Made by a program: the position numbers and the translations under genes | Assembly: GCF_000317245.1 (NCBI RefSeq) | Contig: NZ_AJLJ01000076.1 | Location: 1-64,000, forward strand | Source: Fischerella muscicola SAG 1427-1 = PCC 73103 | GTDB taxonomy: Bacteria; Cyanobacteriota; Cyanobacteriia; Cyanobacteriales; Nostocaceae | Direction: 5' to 3' | DNA: 64,000 nt | Part shown: piece by piece, positions 53,702 through 63,047 of the stretch | Layout of the letters: each line of letters begins with the position of its first letter | Position numbering within the stretch: the stretch's first letter is position 1 | The notes under the pieces: generated by a model | Databases searched by the model: none | Told to the model about the DNA's origin: nothing | Seen by the model: only the letters and a program-made list of their open reading frames with translations

Positions 53702-54526
53702 TTAGTTGTTAGTTGTTTTCTCAGTGGCTACCTTCTGAACAAGTTGAACATCTATATCTAATGCCTTAGCTATTTGTTCTACAGTTAAACCTAGTGTTAG
53801 CAACTGAGGTATTGTTTCTAACTTACCCTCTTGCTTACCCTCTTGTTTACCCTCTTGCTTACCCTCTTGCTTACCCTCCTCAAAAGCTTCTTGATATACC
53901 CGTGTTTGCTTTAATTCACCTAGTCCCAACATTTTCTCTATCTCCTCCCGGCTCAGGCGCGGAAATTTGTAGACTATGATCGTTTCTATCAATTGTATGA
54001 GTTCTGTTTGAGTAACTTGATTCTCTATCTGTTGTTGAGCAGAAGTGATTATCTCCTTAGCTTTTGTTGTCGCAGTGTTTTCTGGTTCTACAATTAATTT
54101 AACAGTTTCAATTCCAAGGGATGACTCTGTTGTTGAGGTTAGTTGATCTAGATAAACACGATTTACCCGTTGAGAATCGAGTAATTCAATGTAGCGTTGT
54201 GTTTCTCCTGTATCTACACCGCTACTGGGGAATATCACTACACCACGCCAATTATTAGTTAATTCAGTCTTATCGAGATAATTAAAAACTTCGGTAAAGA
54301 AGCGAGAATAAAATTTTTTATCAGGTTGAAACTGAACTTCACTAAAGTATATAGGTAGTTCTATGGAATTGGGAAGAAAAACACCATCTATTCTAAATGA
54401 GAGTTGTTTAACTTCAACTGAAGAAAATTGATAAACATTAGCAAGTTGTGGTGGTTGTTGGATGAGTTCAAAGAAAATGCTAGGAAAGCTTTGGAAAAGA
54501 CGATAAAAAATACTATCAGTTTTCAC
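53702..54526 (-). CDS. Rpn/DUF2887-type PD-(D/E)XK protein
   Basis: Recombination-promoting-nuclease-like family common in cyanobacteria (often annotated DUF2887). The N-terminus MKTDSIFYRLFQSFPSIFFEL and the core RIDGVFLP...PIYFSEVQFQ fit the PD-(D/E)XK fold with Asp and ExQ. The 274-residue protein has four to five GKQE units (EGKQEGKQEGKQ) at about residues 216-235, encoded by a 12-bp tandem repeat. A C-terminal helical segment follows. Such genes move about genomes and are not tied to Rubisco; convergent with rbcS. Confidence 0.85.
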   Translation of the reverse strand: MKTDSIFYRLFQSFPSIFFELIQQPPQLANVYQFSSVEVKQLSFRIDGVFLPNSIELPIYFSEVQFQPDKKFYSRFFTEVFNYLDKTELTNNWRGVVIFPSSGVDTGETQRYIELLDSQRVNRVYLDQLTSTTESSLGIETVKLIVEPENTATTKAKEIITSAQQQIENQVTQTELIQLIETIIVYKFPRLSREEIEKMLGLGELKQTRVYQEAFEEGKQEGKQEGKQEGKQEGKLETIPQLLTLGLTVEQIAKALDIDVQLVQKVATEKTTNN

Positions 54527-54670
54527 AAATGGATATTTTGAAGTTAATTAAGCCATTTTAATCACAAATAATCATAAAAATAAATACTTATCTATCTCTG
54601 AAGAATAGTGACAGAGAGTCACAAAAAAAATTAACATAATTTTCAGATATTTTATCTATCCCCAAGGTTT

Positions 54671-55930
54671 ATGAGTTACTATATTGCTCCCCGCTTTTTG
54701 GACAAACTTTCTGTTCACATCACCAAAAACTTTCTTGATATCCCTGGTGTCAGAGTTCCTTTGATTTTAGGTATTCACGGACGTAAAGGTGAAGGTAAAT
54801 CTTTTCAGTGTGAGTTAGTTTTTGAAAGAATGGGTGTAGAAGTAACTCACATTTCCGGCGGAGAATTAGAAAGTCCAGATGCAGGAGATCCAGCACGGCT
54901 AATTCGTCTACGCTATCGAGAAACCGCAGAATTAATCAAGGTGCGCGGTAAAATGTGCGTAATCATGATTAATGATTTAGATGCGGGTGCTGGACGTTTT
55001 GATGAGGGTACGCAATACACAGTCAACACCCAATTGGTAAACGCCACACTGATGAATATTGCCGATAACCCTACTGATGTGCAGTTGCCTGGTAGCTATG
55101 ATGCTACACCATTACATCGCGTACCAATTATTGTTACTGGAAATGATTTCTCTACTCTATATGCGCCGTTAATTCGTGATGGTCGGATGGAGAAATTTTA
55201 TTGGGAACCAGACCGAGATGACAAAATAGGAATTGTTGGTGGAATTTTTAGTGAAGATGGACTTTCGCAACGGGAAATAGAACAACTTGTTGATACTTTC
55301 TTGAATCAGTCTATCGACTTTTTTAGTGCTTTGCGATCGCGCATTTATGACGAACAAATCCGCAAGTTTATTTATGACATTGGAGTTGAACACATTTCGA
55401 TGCGAGTAGTCAACAGTTTAGAAGGACCACCTCAATTTCAAAAACCTAATTTTAGTCTGTCTCATTTAATTGAGATGGGTAACTTCATGGTAGGAGAACA
55501 ACAACGTGTTCAGAATTCGCAGTTAGTTACAGAATATAATCGCGGTTTGTATTCCCGTAATCTATCTCAGCCTGCTGCTGCACCGACACAAGCGAATCAA
55601 CCTGTTAGCAATGGTGATAACGGCTATCAGAAATCACATTCTAATAATACTCATCTCACCCTAGAAACCCAAGGACAAATACGTGAACTACTATCACAAG
55701 GTTACAAAATTGGCATTGAACACGTAGATGAGCGCCGTTTCCGTACAGGTTCATGGCAAAGTTGCGCTGTTGGTCAAATTAATGGCGAGTCTGATGCTAT
55801 CTCCACTCTCGAATCTTGCCTAGCGGAATACACTGGCGAGTATGTGCGCTTAGTAGGAGTTGATCCGAAAAATAAACGTCGGGTAATGGAAACAATTATT
55901 CAGCGTCCAAATGGGAAAGTAAATAATTAG
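54671..55930 (+). CDS. rca: Rubisco activase with C-terminal SSU-like domain
   Basis: AAA+ remodeller that frees inhibited Rubisco active sites. The 419-residue product starts MSYYIAPRFLDKLSVHITKN, has Walker A HGRKGEGKSF (about residues 38-47) and the AAA+ sensor region DLDAGAGRFDEGTQYTVN. A C-terminal domain (about 332-415; LTLETQGQIRELLSQGYKIG, FRTGSWQSCAVGQI) resembles the small subunit, as in cyanobacterial Rca that concentrates Rubisco into carboxysomes. The linker is Asn/Ser-rich. It follows rbcS after the Rpn gene on the other strand. Confidence 0.97.
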   Translation: MSYYIAPRFLDKLSVHITKNFLDIPGVRVPLILGIHGRKGEGKSFQCELVFERMGVEVTHISGGELESPDAGDPARLIRLRYRETAELIKVRGKMCVIMINDLDAGAGRFDEGTQYTVNTQLVNATLMNIADNPTDVQLPGSYDATPLHRVPIIVTGNDFSTLYAPLIRDGRMEKFYWEPDRDDKIGIVGGIFSEDGLSQREIEQLVDTFLNQSIDFFSALRSRIYDEQIRKFIYDIGVEHISMRVVNSLEGPPQFQKPNFSLSHLIEMGNFMVGEQQRVQNSQLVTEYNRGLYSRNLSQPAAAPTQANQPVSNGDNGYQKSHSNNTHLTLETQGQIRELLSQGYKIGIEHVDERRFRTGSWQSCAVGQINGESDAISTLESCLAEYTGEYVRLVGVDPKNKRRVMETIIQRPNGKVNN

Positions 55931-55969
55931 TCATTTATCATTTCTCATTTGTTATTCTCCGCGTCCCCA

Positions 55970-56776
55970 TCATTGGAGTTTCAAAAACTTCTCTAAGGCG
56001 ACTACCATACTGGGAGGCCAGCGACGGATATTTTTCACCCAATTGATATCTTTATATCGGGTGTCAAGTCCGTAGGCTGCTACCCAGTTACTTTCCGCCT
56101 CTCCTTTTTGTCCCTTTACCCAAAGGGCGGCTGTGAGTGCAGCACGTGTGTCAGCAAAATTGGGGTATTTGCGGACTATATTTTTCATTTCTCGGATGGC
56201 TTGGTCTATTTGACCAGTTTCATACAAAACCAAGGCATAGTTACCACGAGCAATGACTAAATTTGGTGATATTATCATTGATTTTTGGTAATCAGCAATT
56301 GCTTCTTCCCATTCACCCAAACCTGCTTTAGCTGTACCACGATTGTTGTAAGCCATCGCATCGTTGGGATTGACTTCTAGGATATAGTTATAGTCTGCGA
56401 TCGCTTCTTCCCATCTCCCCAAAGCCTCAAGGGCTGTACCACGGTTTAAATATGGATCTGTCACATCAGGGGCAAGTTCTATAGCTTTGTTAAAATCTGC
56501 TAATGCTTCTTGCAATTTATTCTGACTCACCCTAGAGTTTCCCCGGTTACTCCAAATCGCTGCATTATCTGGAAATCTTTCAATAATTTCTGTCCAGTAC
56601 TGTTCAGCCTTAGCAAAATCCCCTTTACTTGTCGCTACAAAAGCTGATTTTGCTAAGTTATCCCATTTTTGTATTTCTTCTGGCGTGAAGTTTGGCGTTT
56701 GGGGTTGGGCGATGACTGCTTCACTCCAGCCAAAAATCAGCAGCAGACTCAACAAAATCACAAATAATTTCATCAT
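55970..56776 (-). CDS. Periplasmic TPR protein
   Basis: A 268-residue TPR protein with signal peptide (MMKLFVILLSLLLIFGWSEAVIAQ). Tandem TPR units read SNRGNSRVSQNKLQEALADF, LNRGTALEALGRWEEAIADY and YNNRGTAKAGLGEWEEAIAD. TPR domains scaffold protein complexes; partners here are unknown. The gene is followed (minus strand) by convergence with rca. Upstream lies repeat DNA shared with ruvB's 3' flank. Confidence 0.88.
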   Translation of the reverse strand: MMKLFVILLSLLLIFGWSEAVIAQPQTPNFTPEEIQKWDNLAKSAFVATSKGDFAKAEQYWTEIIERFPDNAAIWSNRGNSRVSQNKLQEALADFNKAIELAPDVTDPYLNRGTALEALGRWEEAIADYNYILEVNPNDAMAYNNRGTAKAGLGEWEEAIADYQKSMIISPNLVIARGNYALVLYETGQIDQAIREMKNIVRKYPNFADTRAALTAALWVKGQKGEAESNWVAAYGLDTRYKDINWVKNIRRWPPSMVVALEKFLKLQ

Positions 56777-56782
56777 TGGGTA

Positions 56783-56992
56783 TTAGGGATCGGGGATTGG
56801 GGATTGAGGATTGGGGATTGGGGATTGGGGATTGATTGGACTGGACATCGGGCATTGGGCATGAATCAGTTAACAGTTAACAGTTAACAGTTAACAGTGA
56901 CCAGTTTAATTTGATAACTGATAACTGAATTAGTTGTCTCCCTTGTCCCCTGATTCCCGATCCCTAATCCCCAATCCCCGATCCCCAATTCC
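56783..56992. repeat. Heptameric repeat cluster (GGGATTG and CAGTTAA)
   Basis: (GGGATTG)n units at about 56793-56833, (CAGTTAA)n at 56867-56898, and the inverted CCCCAATC-type units at about 56957-56992. The first and last arms could pair. Typical STRR sequences. Confidence 0.8.
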
Positions 56993-58096
56993 TCATAACA
57001 ACGATAACTGTTCATTCGGTGGCTTAAAGCCCATATGCTTATAGGCTGCTGCTGTGGCTACTCTACCACGAGGTGTCCGGCTCAAATAGCCGATTTGCAT
57101 CAAATAAGGTTCATAAACTTCTTCTATGGTTTGGGTATCTTCACCAGTTGTGGCGGCGATTGTTTCTAATCCCACTGGCCCACCATTAAATTGTTCAATA
57201 ATTACAGTCAACATTTTGCGGTCTGTCCAATCCAAGCCGCAAGGATCAACTTGGAATAGGTGCAATGCTTCAGCTGCAACTTTTTCACAAACTTGCTCAA
57301 ATGATTTTACTTCCGCATAATCACGGACACGTTTAAGTAGTCTATTAGCAATCCGTGGTGTTCCTCGCGATCGCCTAGCAATTTCTGTTGCACCATCTTT
57401 GGTAATGCTGGTTTTAAGCAACTCAGCACTGCGCTGAACAATGAGACTTAGTTCTTCTACCTCATAAAATCTTAATTTTTGTACTAAGCCAAAGCGATCG
57501 CGTAGAGGAGAAGTCAACGCGCCGACACGAGTTGTTGCCCCTACCAAGGTAAATTTTGCTAGTGGTATACTGCGAGTCCGAGCGCTGGAACCCTTGCCAA
57601 CGGTAATATCTAATCTGTAATCTTCCATCGCTGGGTATAAAATTTCTTCGGTCATCCGCGATAGACGATGAATTTCATCGATAAATAGAACATCTCCGGG
57701 CTTCTGATTTACTAACAGTCCAACAATGTCTCTAGGTCTTTCTAGAGCTGGGGCGCTAGTAATTTTATAGTTCACTCCCATCTCAGCTGCTAAAATCATT
57801 GCCATTGTGGTTTTACCCAAACCGGGAGGCCCATACAATAGCAGGTGATCTAGGACTTCTCCTCTAGACTTAGCTGCTTTAATTGCTATTTCCAGTACAT
57901 CTTTTAAATCTTTTTGCCCAATATAATCGGCAAACCTATGTGGTCGAATACTTTCTTCTTGTTTCCCTTGTTCATCAATAGCAGCTTCGGGTTGCAAAAT
58001 ATTCTCTTCTGGGGATGGTTTTGCTGATTCCTGATGCTGTTTTGGTTGTTTATCGCTTGGATCGTGAGGCTGTTTTTTCGAGGAAATAATCGCCAT
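56993..58096 (-). CDS. ruvB: Holliday junction helicase RuvB
   Basis: Hexameric AAA+ motor that drives branch migration with RuvA. The 367-residue product has Walker [10 protein letters not shown], Walker [11 protein letters not shown], sensor VGATTR, and the winged-helix tail ([36 protein letters not shown]). A 50-residue Lys/Gln/Glu-rich N-terminal extension precedes [11 protein letters not shown], as in other cyanobacteria. No ruvA or ruvC nearby. Confidence 0.98.
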   Translation of the reverse strand: MAIISSKKQPHDPSDKQPKQHQESAKPSPEENILQPEAAIDEQGKQEESIRPHRFADYIGQKDLKDVLEIAIKAAKSRGEVLDHLLLYGPPGLGKTTMAMILAAEMGVNYKITSAPALERPRDIVGLLVNQKPGDVLFIDEIHRLSRMTEEILYPAMEDYRLDITVGKGSSARTRSIPLAKFTLVGATTRVGALTSPLRDRFGLVQKLRFYEVEELSLIVQRSAELLKTSITKDGATEIARRSRGTPRIANRLLKRVRDYAEVKSFEQVCEKVAAEALHLFQVDPCGLDWTDRKMLTVIIEQFNGGPVGLETIAATTGEDTQTIEEVYEPYLMQIGYLSRTPRGRVATAAAYKHMGFKPPNEQLSLL

Positions 58097-58252
58097 AGTT
58101 CAGCTATTAACTTTTACTTGTAGACTTATTGAGGGCAAGTGGTAGCGCACCAACGCGTATAAATACTGACGCAAAATTTTTCTTTGAAGAAATTACGCTT
58201 GCCAATTTAGAATTTAAATTCCGGGGAACTACTTAGGAGTACAAAGTTTGTC

Positions 58253-59026
58253 ATGCTGGCTAAGAGAATCTTACCTTGCTTAGATGTGAATGCGGGAAGA
58301 GTTGTAAAAGGAGTTAACTTTGTTAACCTCCAGGACGCAGGCGATCCTGTTGAATTAGCAAAAGTTTACAACGAAGCTGGAGCGGATGAGTTAGTGTTTC
58401 TGGATATTACAGCTACTCATGAAGACCGTAATACTATTATCGACGTCGTTTACCGCACTGCGGAACAAGTTTTTATTCCTTTGACTGTTGGCGGTGGCAT
58501 CCAATCCTTAGAAAATGTTAAAAATCTGTTACGAGCTGGAGCGGACAAGGTTAGTATTAATTCTGCGGCGGTACGTGACCCAGATTTTATTAATCGGGCT
58601 AGCGATCGCTTCGGTAATCAATGCATAGTTGTTGCAATTGATGCTAGACGCAGAAAAGATCCTACCAATCCAGGTTGGGATGTGTATGTGCGAGGTGGAC
58701 GGCAAAATACAGGCATCGATGCTCTTAAATGGGCGCAAGAAGTAGAAACACGAGGTGCAGGAGAACTATTAGTGACTAGTATGGATGCCGATGGAACTAA
58801 AGCAGGTTATGACCTCGAATTAACAAAAGCGATCGCCGAAACTGTACAAGTTCCAGTAATTGCTTCCGGTGGTGCAGGTAATTGTCAACATATTTATGAA
58901 GCACTTACAGAAGGTAGAGCCGAAGCCGCCTTACTAGCTTCACTATTGCATTACGGGGAATTAACCGTGGAGGAAATCAAAAATTATTTGCGTCATCATC
59001 AACTGCCAGTACGAATGTATCAGTAA
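58253..59026 (+). CDS. hisF: Imidazole glycerol phosphate synthase cyclase subunit
   Basis: Cyclase half of IGP synthase in histidine biosynthesis. The 257-residue TIM barrel begins [20 protein letters not shown] with catalytic Asp11; the second catalytic Asp is in VVAIDARR (about 130). VGGGIQ and the phosphate-binding SGGAGN loop are intact. A ribosome-binding site (TAGGAG) lies about 12 bp upstream. Divergent from ruvB. The partner hisH is not in the window. Confidence 0.97.
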   Translation: MLAKRILPCLDVNAGRVVKGVNFVNLQDAGDPVELAKVYNEAGADELVFLDITATHEDRNTIIDVVYRTAEQVFIPLTVGGGIQSLENVKNLLRAGADKVSINSAAVRDPDFINRASDRFGNQCIVVAIDARRRKDPTNPGWDVYVRGGRQNTGIDALKWAQEVETRGAGELLVTSMDADGTKAGYDLELTKAIAETVQVPVIASGGAGNCQHIYEALTEGRAEAALLASLLHYGELTVEEIKNYLRHHQLPVRMYQ

Positions 59027-59126
59027 TGTTAGTAAATCTGTTGTTTGAAGATACATCCAGTACTCAACACACTTCCTGAAAAGGATGTTAGACTTGGTAA
59101 AGAAACATTAATAAATATTAATAAAT

Positions 59127-59318
59127 ATGTTGATTCCTATATTAGTTTTTGATGTGGCGCTGGTAGCCTGGTCGCTGCATTTGATGGAAAGAGCCTATGA
59201 GAATAAAGAATTTTCTCTGATGTTGGCTGGTTTATTAGTTGCATTAGCCGCAGCCGCAATGATGGTTGTTTACTTTTTGATGGGGCATTGTATCAGCTAT
59301 TTATTACAAGTATCTTAA
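59127..59318 (+). CDS. Small two-helix membrane protein, 63 aa
   Basis: A 63-residue product with two hydrophobic segments (about 2-20 and 28-52) and a charged loop (ERAYENKEF). It is 100 bp after hisF. No strong ribosome-binding site before ATG 59127. Probably a real small membrane protein; no family recognised. Confidence 0.6.
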   Translation: MLIPILVFDVALVAWSLHLMERAYENKEFSLMLAGLLVALAAAAMMVVYFLMGHCISYLLQVS

Positions 59319-59473
59319 TGAATAAAGATACTTATTTATTTAGAGTACATGACAAAACAAAAATAGCTTCGTAGCATCATCCATTACTCATACTTTGAAT
59401 TGCCAACGAACAGAAGACTAAAGTACTATTACCACATTAATCGCAAATGTAAACTGACACAATAAATTCCTTA

Positions 59474-59578
59474 TATAGCAATCCTATATGATTTGTGATA
59501 ATTGCAGAGCTTAGATCCCCGATTTCTCAACAGAAGTCGGGGATCTTGTCTCTCACTAAATGATTTGGAAATGCTATA
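59474..59578. mobile_element. MITE-like palindromic element, copy 3 (diverged)
   Basis: TATAGCAATCC at one end and TGCTATA at the other, with inner arms GATCCCCGATTTCT and AGAAGTCGGGGATC. The outer arms have drifted relative to copies at 40197 and 43503. It fills most of the 59319-59668 gap, which holds no gene. Confidence 0.75.
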
Positions 59579-59668
59579 TATCCTATAAGCAAAGTTATTA
59601 TCTTTAAGCTTTTCTAAGCATTTATACTTTTTAGTTATTAGAACTTCTAACATGAGTAATTACTAAAG

Positions 59669-60286
59669 TTAATTAGCAGGAACTTTCAAAATCAAACCAT
59701 ATTTATCTAAAGCTGCTAAGGAAACATCAGGAAGATGGTTGAGCATTTCATTCCATGTGTTGCAAGCCTGTAATGCTTCCACAACAACTGAAAGAGGTTC
59801 AGAGAAAATATTTTCAAATTCTGCTTCACCTGAAAGTTTATTTTGATAAGCTAACTGTTCTTGTGGAGGGATAAATTGAGCATTAATATCTGGACGATTC
59901 CCCCTAGCATCAACACGATACCAACCTATTGTCGGTAGATATATTGCATTGAAACCATGCAAGCTATAGGGTTCGCCATGATCATTAATGCTCAGTCTCT
60001 GATAGCACAACCCTGCTGGAATACCATTTGCTCTGAGTAACGCTGCTAGCAAATGACTCTTTGCATAGCAATAACCTGTTTTGTATTTGAGTACGTCTGA
60101 AGCTTTCCAAGTTACAGGATTCATTTGATAGTCACAACTATGGTAAATTTCATCTCGTACCCACTCGAAACAAGCTTTAGCGATCGCCTCTGGTGTTTGA
60201 TGCTGTGATGCAAGGGTTTTCGCTAATTCTAGAACTGTAGGATGCTGCCAGTCAATAATTTCGGTTGCTTCTAAATATTCTTTCAT
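59669..60286 (-). CDS. Transglutaminase-like domain protein
   Basis: A 205-residue protein with a transglutaminase-like (cysteine-protease fold) core: Cys in KTGYCYAKSHLLAALLRANG, His in YSLHGFNAIYL, Asp in WYRVDARGN. These form the likely catalytic triad. Possible peptidase or amidase; substrate unknown. The N-terminal MKEYLEATEIIDWQHPTVLE is family-like. No signal peptide, so cytosolic. Confidence 0.88.
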   Translation of the reverse strand: MKEYLEATEIIDWQHPTVLELAKTLASQHQTPEAIAKACFEWVRDEIYHSCDYQMNPVTWKASDVLKYKTGYCYAKSHLLAALLRANGIPAGLCYQRLSINDHGEPYSLHGFNAIYLPTIGWYRVDARGNRPDINAQFIPPQEQLAYQNKLSGEAEFENIFSEPLSVVVEALQACNTWNEMLNHLPDVSLAALDKYGLILKVPAN

Positions 60287-60460
60287 AGACTCAATTTATG
60301 AAGTTAACACCAGCTATTTCAAGGTGTAAATCTGAAAAATGAAAATTTCTTAGTGTCTTAGTGTCTTGGTGTTTCAATAATTATTTTTTCACCAAAAGAC
60401 ACAAAGACACAAAGAGAAAATATAGCTTCATAACAGCTCATCCCCTTCTCGTGACTTTCT

Positions 60461-61636
60461 TTAATATCGGAAAATAGCTGCTGCTGGTACGCCATCTGGT
60501 AATTCTCCCGGATCGACAGTATAAACCGCCCCACCATTTAGCAGCGTATGAATAGCGGCAAAATCCAACATGTCTTGATCATCTGGTTGTGGTTCTGAAT
60601 GCAAATCTACAGCCATTGTCTCAGGATCAAAGTCACCCCATACCTGTTGAGTTACAGGTACTAATAAATAATCTACTCTTTTGTAATATGCAGCAGGAAT
60701 AATTTCTTTGAGATCGCTAGAAGCTCTACCAGTTCCTTCACCAGTAATTTGTTGGTAAAGTTCTGTTATGGCTTGTGGTGTTTGAGTATAGGTAGGCTCC
60801 ACAATTGACCAAGCCTGTTTCTGTAATTCTTCTGGCTTGACAATATCTACATTAGCAGCAATACCTTCTTCTACAAGATTGTGGTAAGTATTAGCTTCTT
60901 TGTAAATTGGAAAGAGATATTCAACTCCTGCTAAGACTAAAGGTGCTTTTTCATCTTGTAGTCTTTCATGTAATGCTTCATTGATAAGATAGAAGAACTG
61001 GAGGATATCTTTCTGATGCTGATCGCGATCGGGACTTCCCTGACCATGAAATTCACCAGGTCGTGCAGAAGGATTGATTGTTGAACCCTTAGATGTCCCT
61101 ATACGGAACTGACCTGCTTTGGCAGTTTCATCGTAATTTAAGGCTTCTTCGAGACTCTTGGGCAGATTTTCTACTTCTACCTCATTAATAGTATAACGTG
61201 TTCCCTGAAAGAACCTAATATTATCTTGACTTAAAGCCAAGACGAAAAAGCGTCCATCATTATTAATTAGGTGTAATAAAGGTTTGAGGTGGAATTGATT
61301 ACTAACAACTACTAATTCCTCAAACTCTATCGGTAGTTGATAATAACGAAAAATATTGGGTGATCTGAAAATTGCCAAGCAATGATCTTGTTGCTGCCAA
61401 AACTCATTTGTATCTAATTCTTTAGCTGGCTGGAGAAAATCTACTGCATCAGTATGACGCATTTCCATTTTATCTAGACGTTCTTCTGCTTCACGAATCA
61501 AATTTTTGAACCGAATTGGGTTTTGTCGAATTTCTGCGCCAGCTTTTTGCGTTGGCATGTATAGAGAAACACAAGGATATTGTGTATTTTCTACTAAATT
61601 TTTTAGTTCTTGAATTGATATGGATAATGAGTTCAT
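60461..61636 (-). CDS. baeRF-type release-factor-like protein
   Basis: Fits the bacterial archaeo-eukaryotic release factor (baeRF, group 3-like) family: RFFVLALSQDNIRFFQG in the central domain, GTSKGSTINPSARPGEFHGQ, DQHQKDILQFFYLINEALHE, and the C-terminal HTLLNGGAVYTVDPGELPDG. These proteins have an eRF1-like middle fold and are suspected to act on stalled ribosomes or in stress; function is not settled. The 391-residue length fits. Stand-alone gene. Confidence 0.85.
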   Translation of the reverse strand: MNSLSISIQELKNLVENTQYPCVSLYMPTQKAGAEIRQNPIRFKNLIREAEERLDKMEMRHTDAVDFLQPAKELDTNEFWQQQDHCLAIFRSPNIFRYYQLPIEFEELVVVSNQFHLKPLLHLINNDGRFFVLALSQDNIRFFQGTRYTINEVEVENLPKSLEEALNYDETAKAGQFRIGTSKGSTINPSARPGEFHGQGSPDRDQHQKDILQFFYLINEALHERLQDEKAPLVLAGVEYLFPIYKEANTYHNLVEEGIAANVDIVKPEELQKQAWSIVEPTYTQTPQAITELYQQITGEGTGRASSDLKEIIPAAYYKRVDYLLVPVTQQVWGDFDPETMAVDLHSEPQPDDQDMLDFAAIHTLLNGGAVYTVDPGELPDGVPAAAIFRY

Positions 61637-62031
61637 ATTTTTTATTCCTATCTATCAACTAAAACTGATACCAATTAAAAATGATTGCGACAAATGCAGA
61701 AGGTGATTCTCAGTCCGTCTTGAAAAGCTTTGAAGTTCCCTTTGGGATGCTAATCTACGCGTAGACGCAAAGCGTCTACAAACTTTTCGCAAAATCTACA
61801 ATCAAGAATGGTATGAGTTATCTAAATTCATTTCAATTAATTTACGTAATAGCTACATCTTTCTTTTGATAAAAAAATACCTACCTTAATCCCTCTCTTA
61901 AGACAGAGGTAAAGGTAGGTGCAGAAATGAATGAGTTGTGTTAATGATTATTTGTTGTTTTAAATCACCATCTACATATGAAATTCTAAATCAGGATATT
62001 TATCCGTAAGGTCAATTCAAAAATGGTTAAG
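61637..62031. other. Intergenic region with repeat and terminator
   Basis: A short palindromic repeat CTACGCGTAGACGCAAAGCG at about 61752-61779. At 61871-61920 an extended hairpin (ACCTACCTT / AAGGTAGGT with an inner CCTCT/AGAGG stem), followed on the minus strand by ATTTTTTT, terminates the DUF1361 gene. No ORF seen. Confidence 0.65.
61871..61920 (-). terminator. Terminator of the DUF1361 gene
   Basis: On the minus strand ACCTACCTT...AAGGTAGGT then ATTTTTTT; the inner loop pairs further. Confidence 0.8.
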
Positions 62032-62703
62032 TTAACCAGCATTATGACTATTAGAATTAATACTTGTTGTCTGAATACCAATGCTTTTGCTGTTTCGGCT
62101 CACAAAACCTAAAGTTACTCGTTTCATTAGCCAATGTAAGCCCACAAGTATAGCAAAAGTAATAGCAATTATTACTAAAGGCTGTTTACCCAAAGTTTCT
62201 TCTATGCCTCTAGTTAACAAAGCATCTGGTTGAGTGATAAAATCCCAACTGTTAAAACGCAAGAATCTACCCCAATAAATACCAACAGCACATAAAGCAT
62301 GAGTGATCATTTCCATCCAGACAATCCATTGACTCTTGCCAATCCGGTGCAGATAGTATCCCACATTAATTAAAGATATAACATAGGCTTCAAAACCAGC
62401 CATGATGACTAGGAAATACACAGGAATTAGTACCAAGGTAATCATCCACACAGATTGAATTGTGCGGATATCGTCGATGAGGTGAATGATATCAGTTAAC
62501 AAGTAGGGTGCATTTGGTAAAAAAGCGTAAAAGACCAAAAATCCTAGCCACCAAACCCAAGAACGTCCACGTTTAATGCGAAACAGCCAAACGCTCAAAG
62601 CTAAAGGTATAAACGCCAAAAATAAGTTCCAAGTCATCCAACGTATATTGATTTGCAATACCTGTAGAACTCTGGACACCAATTCAATCAGTTCTGCTTT
62701 CAT
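62032..62703 (-). CDS. DUF1361 membrane protein
   Basis: A 223-residue polytopic protein. The stretch WNLFLAFIPLALSVWLF, then GFLVFYAFLPNAPYLLTDIIHL, and RFNSWDFITQPDALL match the DUF1361 family. About six helices. Conserved Asn-Ala-Pro-Tyr and Trp-Asp pairs suggest a ligand site. Function unknown. The tail is Asn/Ser-rich. Confidence 0.87.
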   Translation of the reverse strand: MKAELIELVSRVLQVLQINIRWMTWNLFLAFIPLALSVWLFRIKRGRSWVWWLGFLVFYAFLPNAPYLLTDIIHLIDDIRTIQSVWMITLVLIPVYFLVIMAGFEAYVISLINVGYYLHRIGKSQWIVWMEMITHALCAVGIYWGRFLRFNSWDFITQPDALLTRGIEETLGKQPLVIIAITFAILVGLHWLMKRVTLGFVSRNSKSIGIQTTSINSNSHNAG

Positions 62704-63047
62704 AGCTGTTTCCTCAGAGAATTATGTGAGTGATTATGTATTTTCTAGATATGAACTAAGTTGCTTGACTTATCAAACAACTACAATTTGAACTGTGATT
62801 GTCGTCTAACTCTAGCAAATCGGTATTATGGGACTTGAAAAAATAAATTTGTATGCATAATAAACTGACTTGGCGTTGATTTTGATGTTTTCGTTAAGAG
62901 TAGGGCATTAATCTCCTAGTATAACTAGAACCAAAAAATAGGCTACTACCTGAGAATGGAATTGTTGTTATGTTTATAACTATAGTTATATATTTCACTA
63001 TGACTAGGCGCTTTTCCCGAAAGGAAGCATAATTTTTTTACGACAGA
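62704..63047. other. Intergenic region, 344 bp, no feature seen
   Basis: AT-rich; the promoter of the DUF1361 gene is expected in the left part. I see no small ORF, terminator or dispersed repeat. Confidence 0.4.

Noticed and set aside
53826..53890. Possible CRISPR or satellite array
   Set aside because: Twelve-bp repeats in frame within a gene; they encode GKQE units.
56783..56992. Possible CRISPR array
   Set aside because: Repeats are 7-bp tandem units without spacers of constant length; these are STRR sequences.
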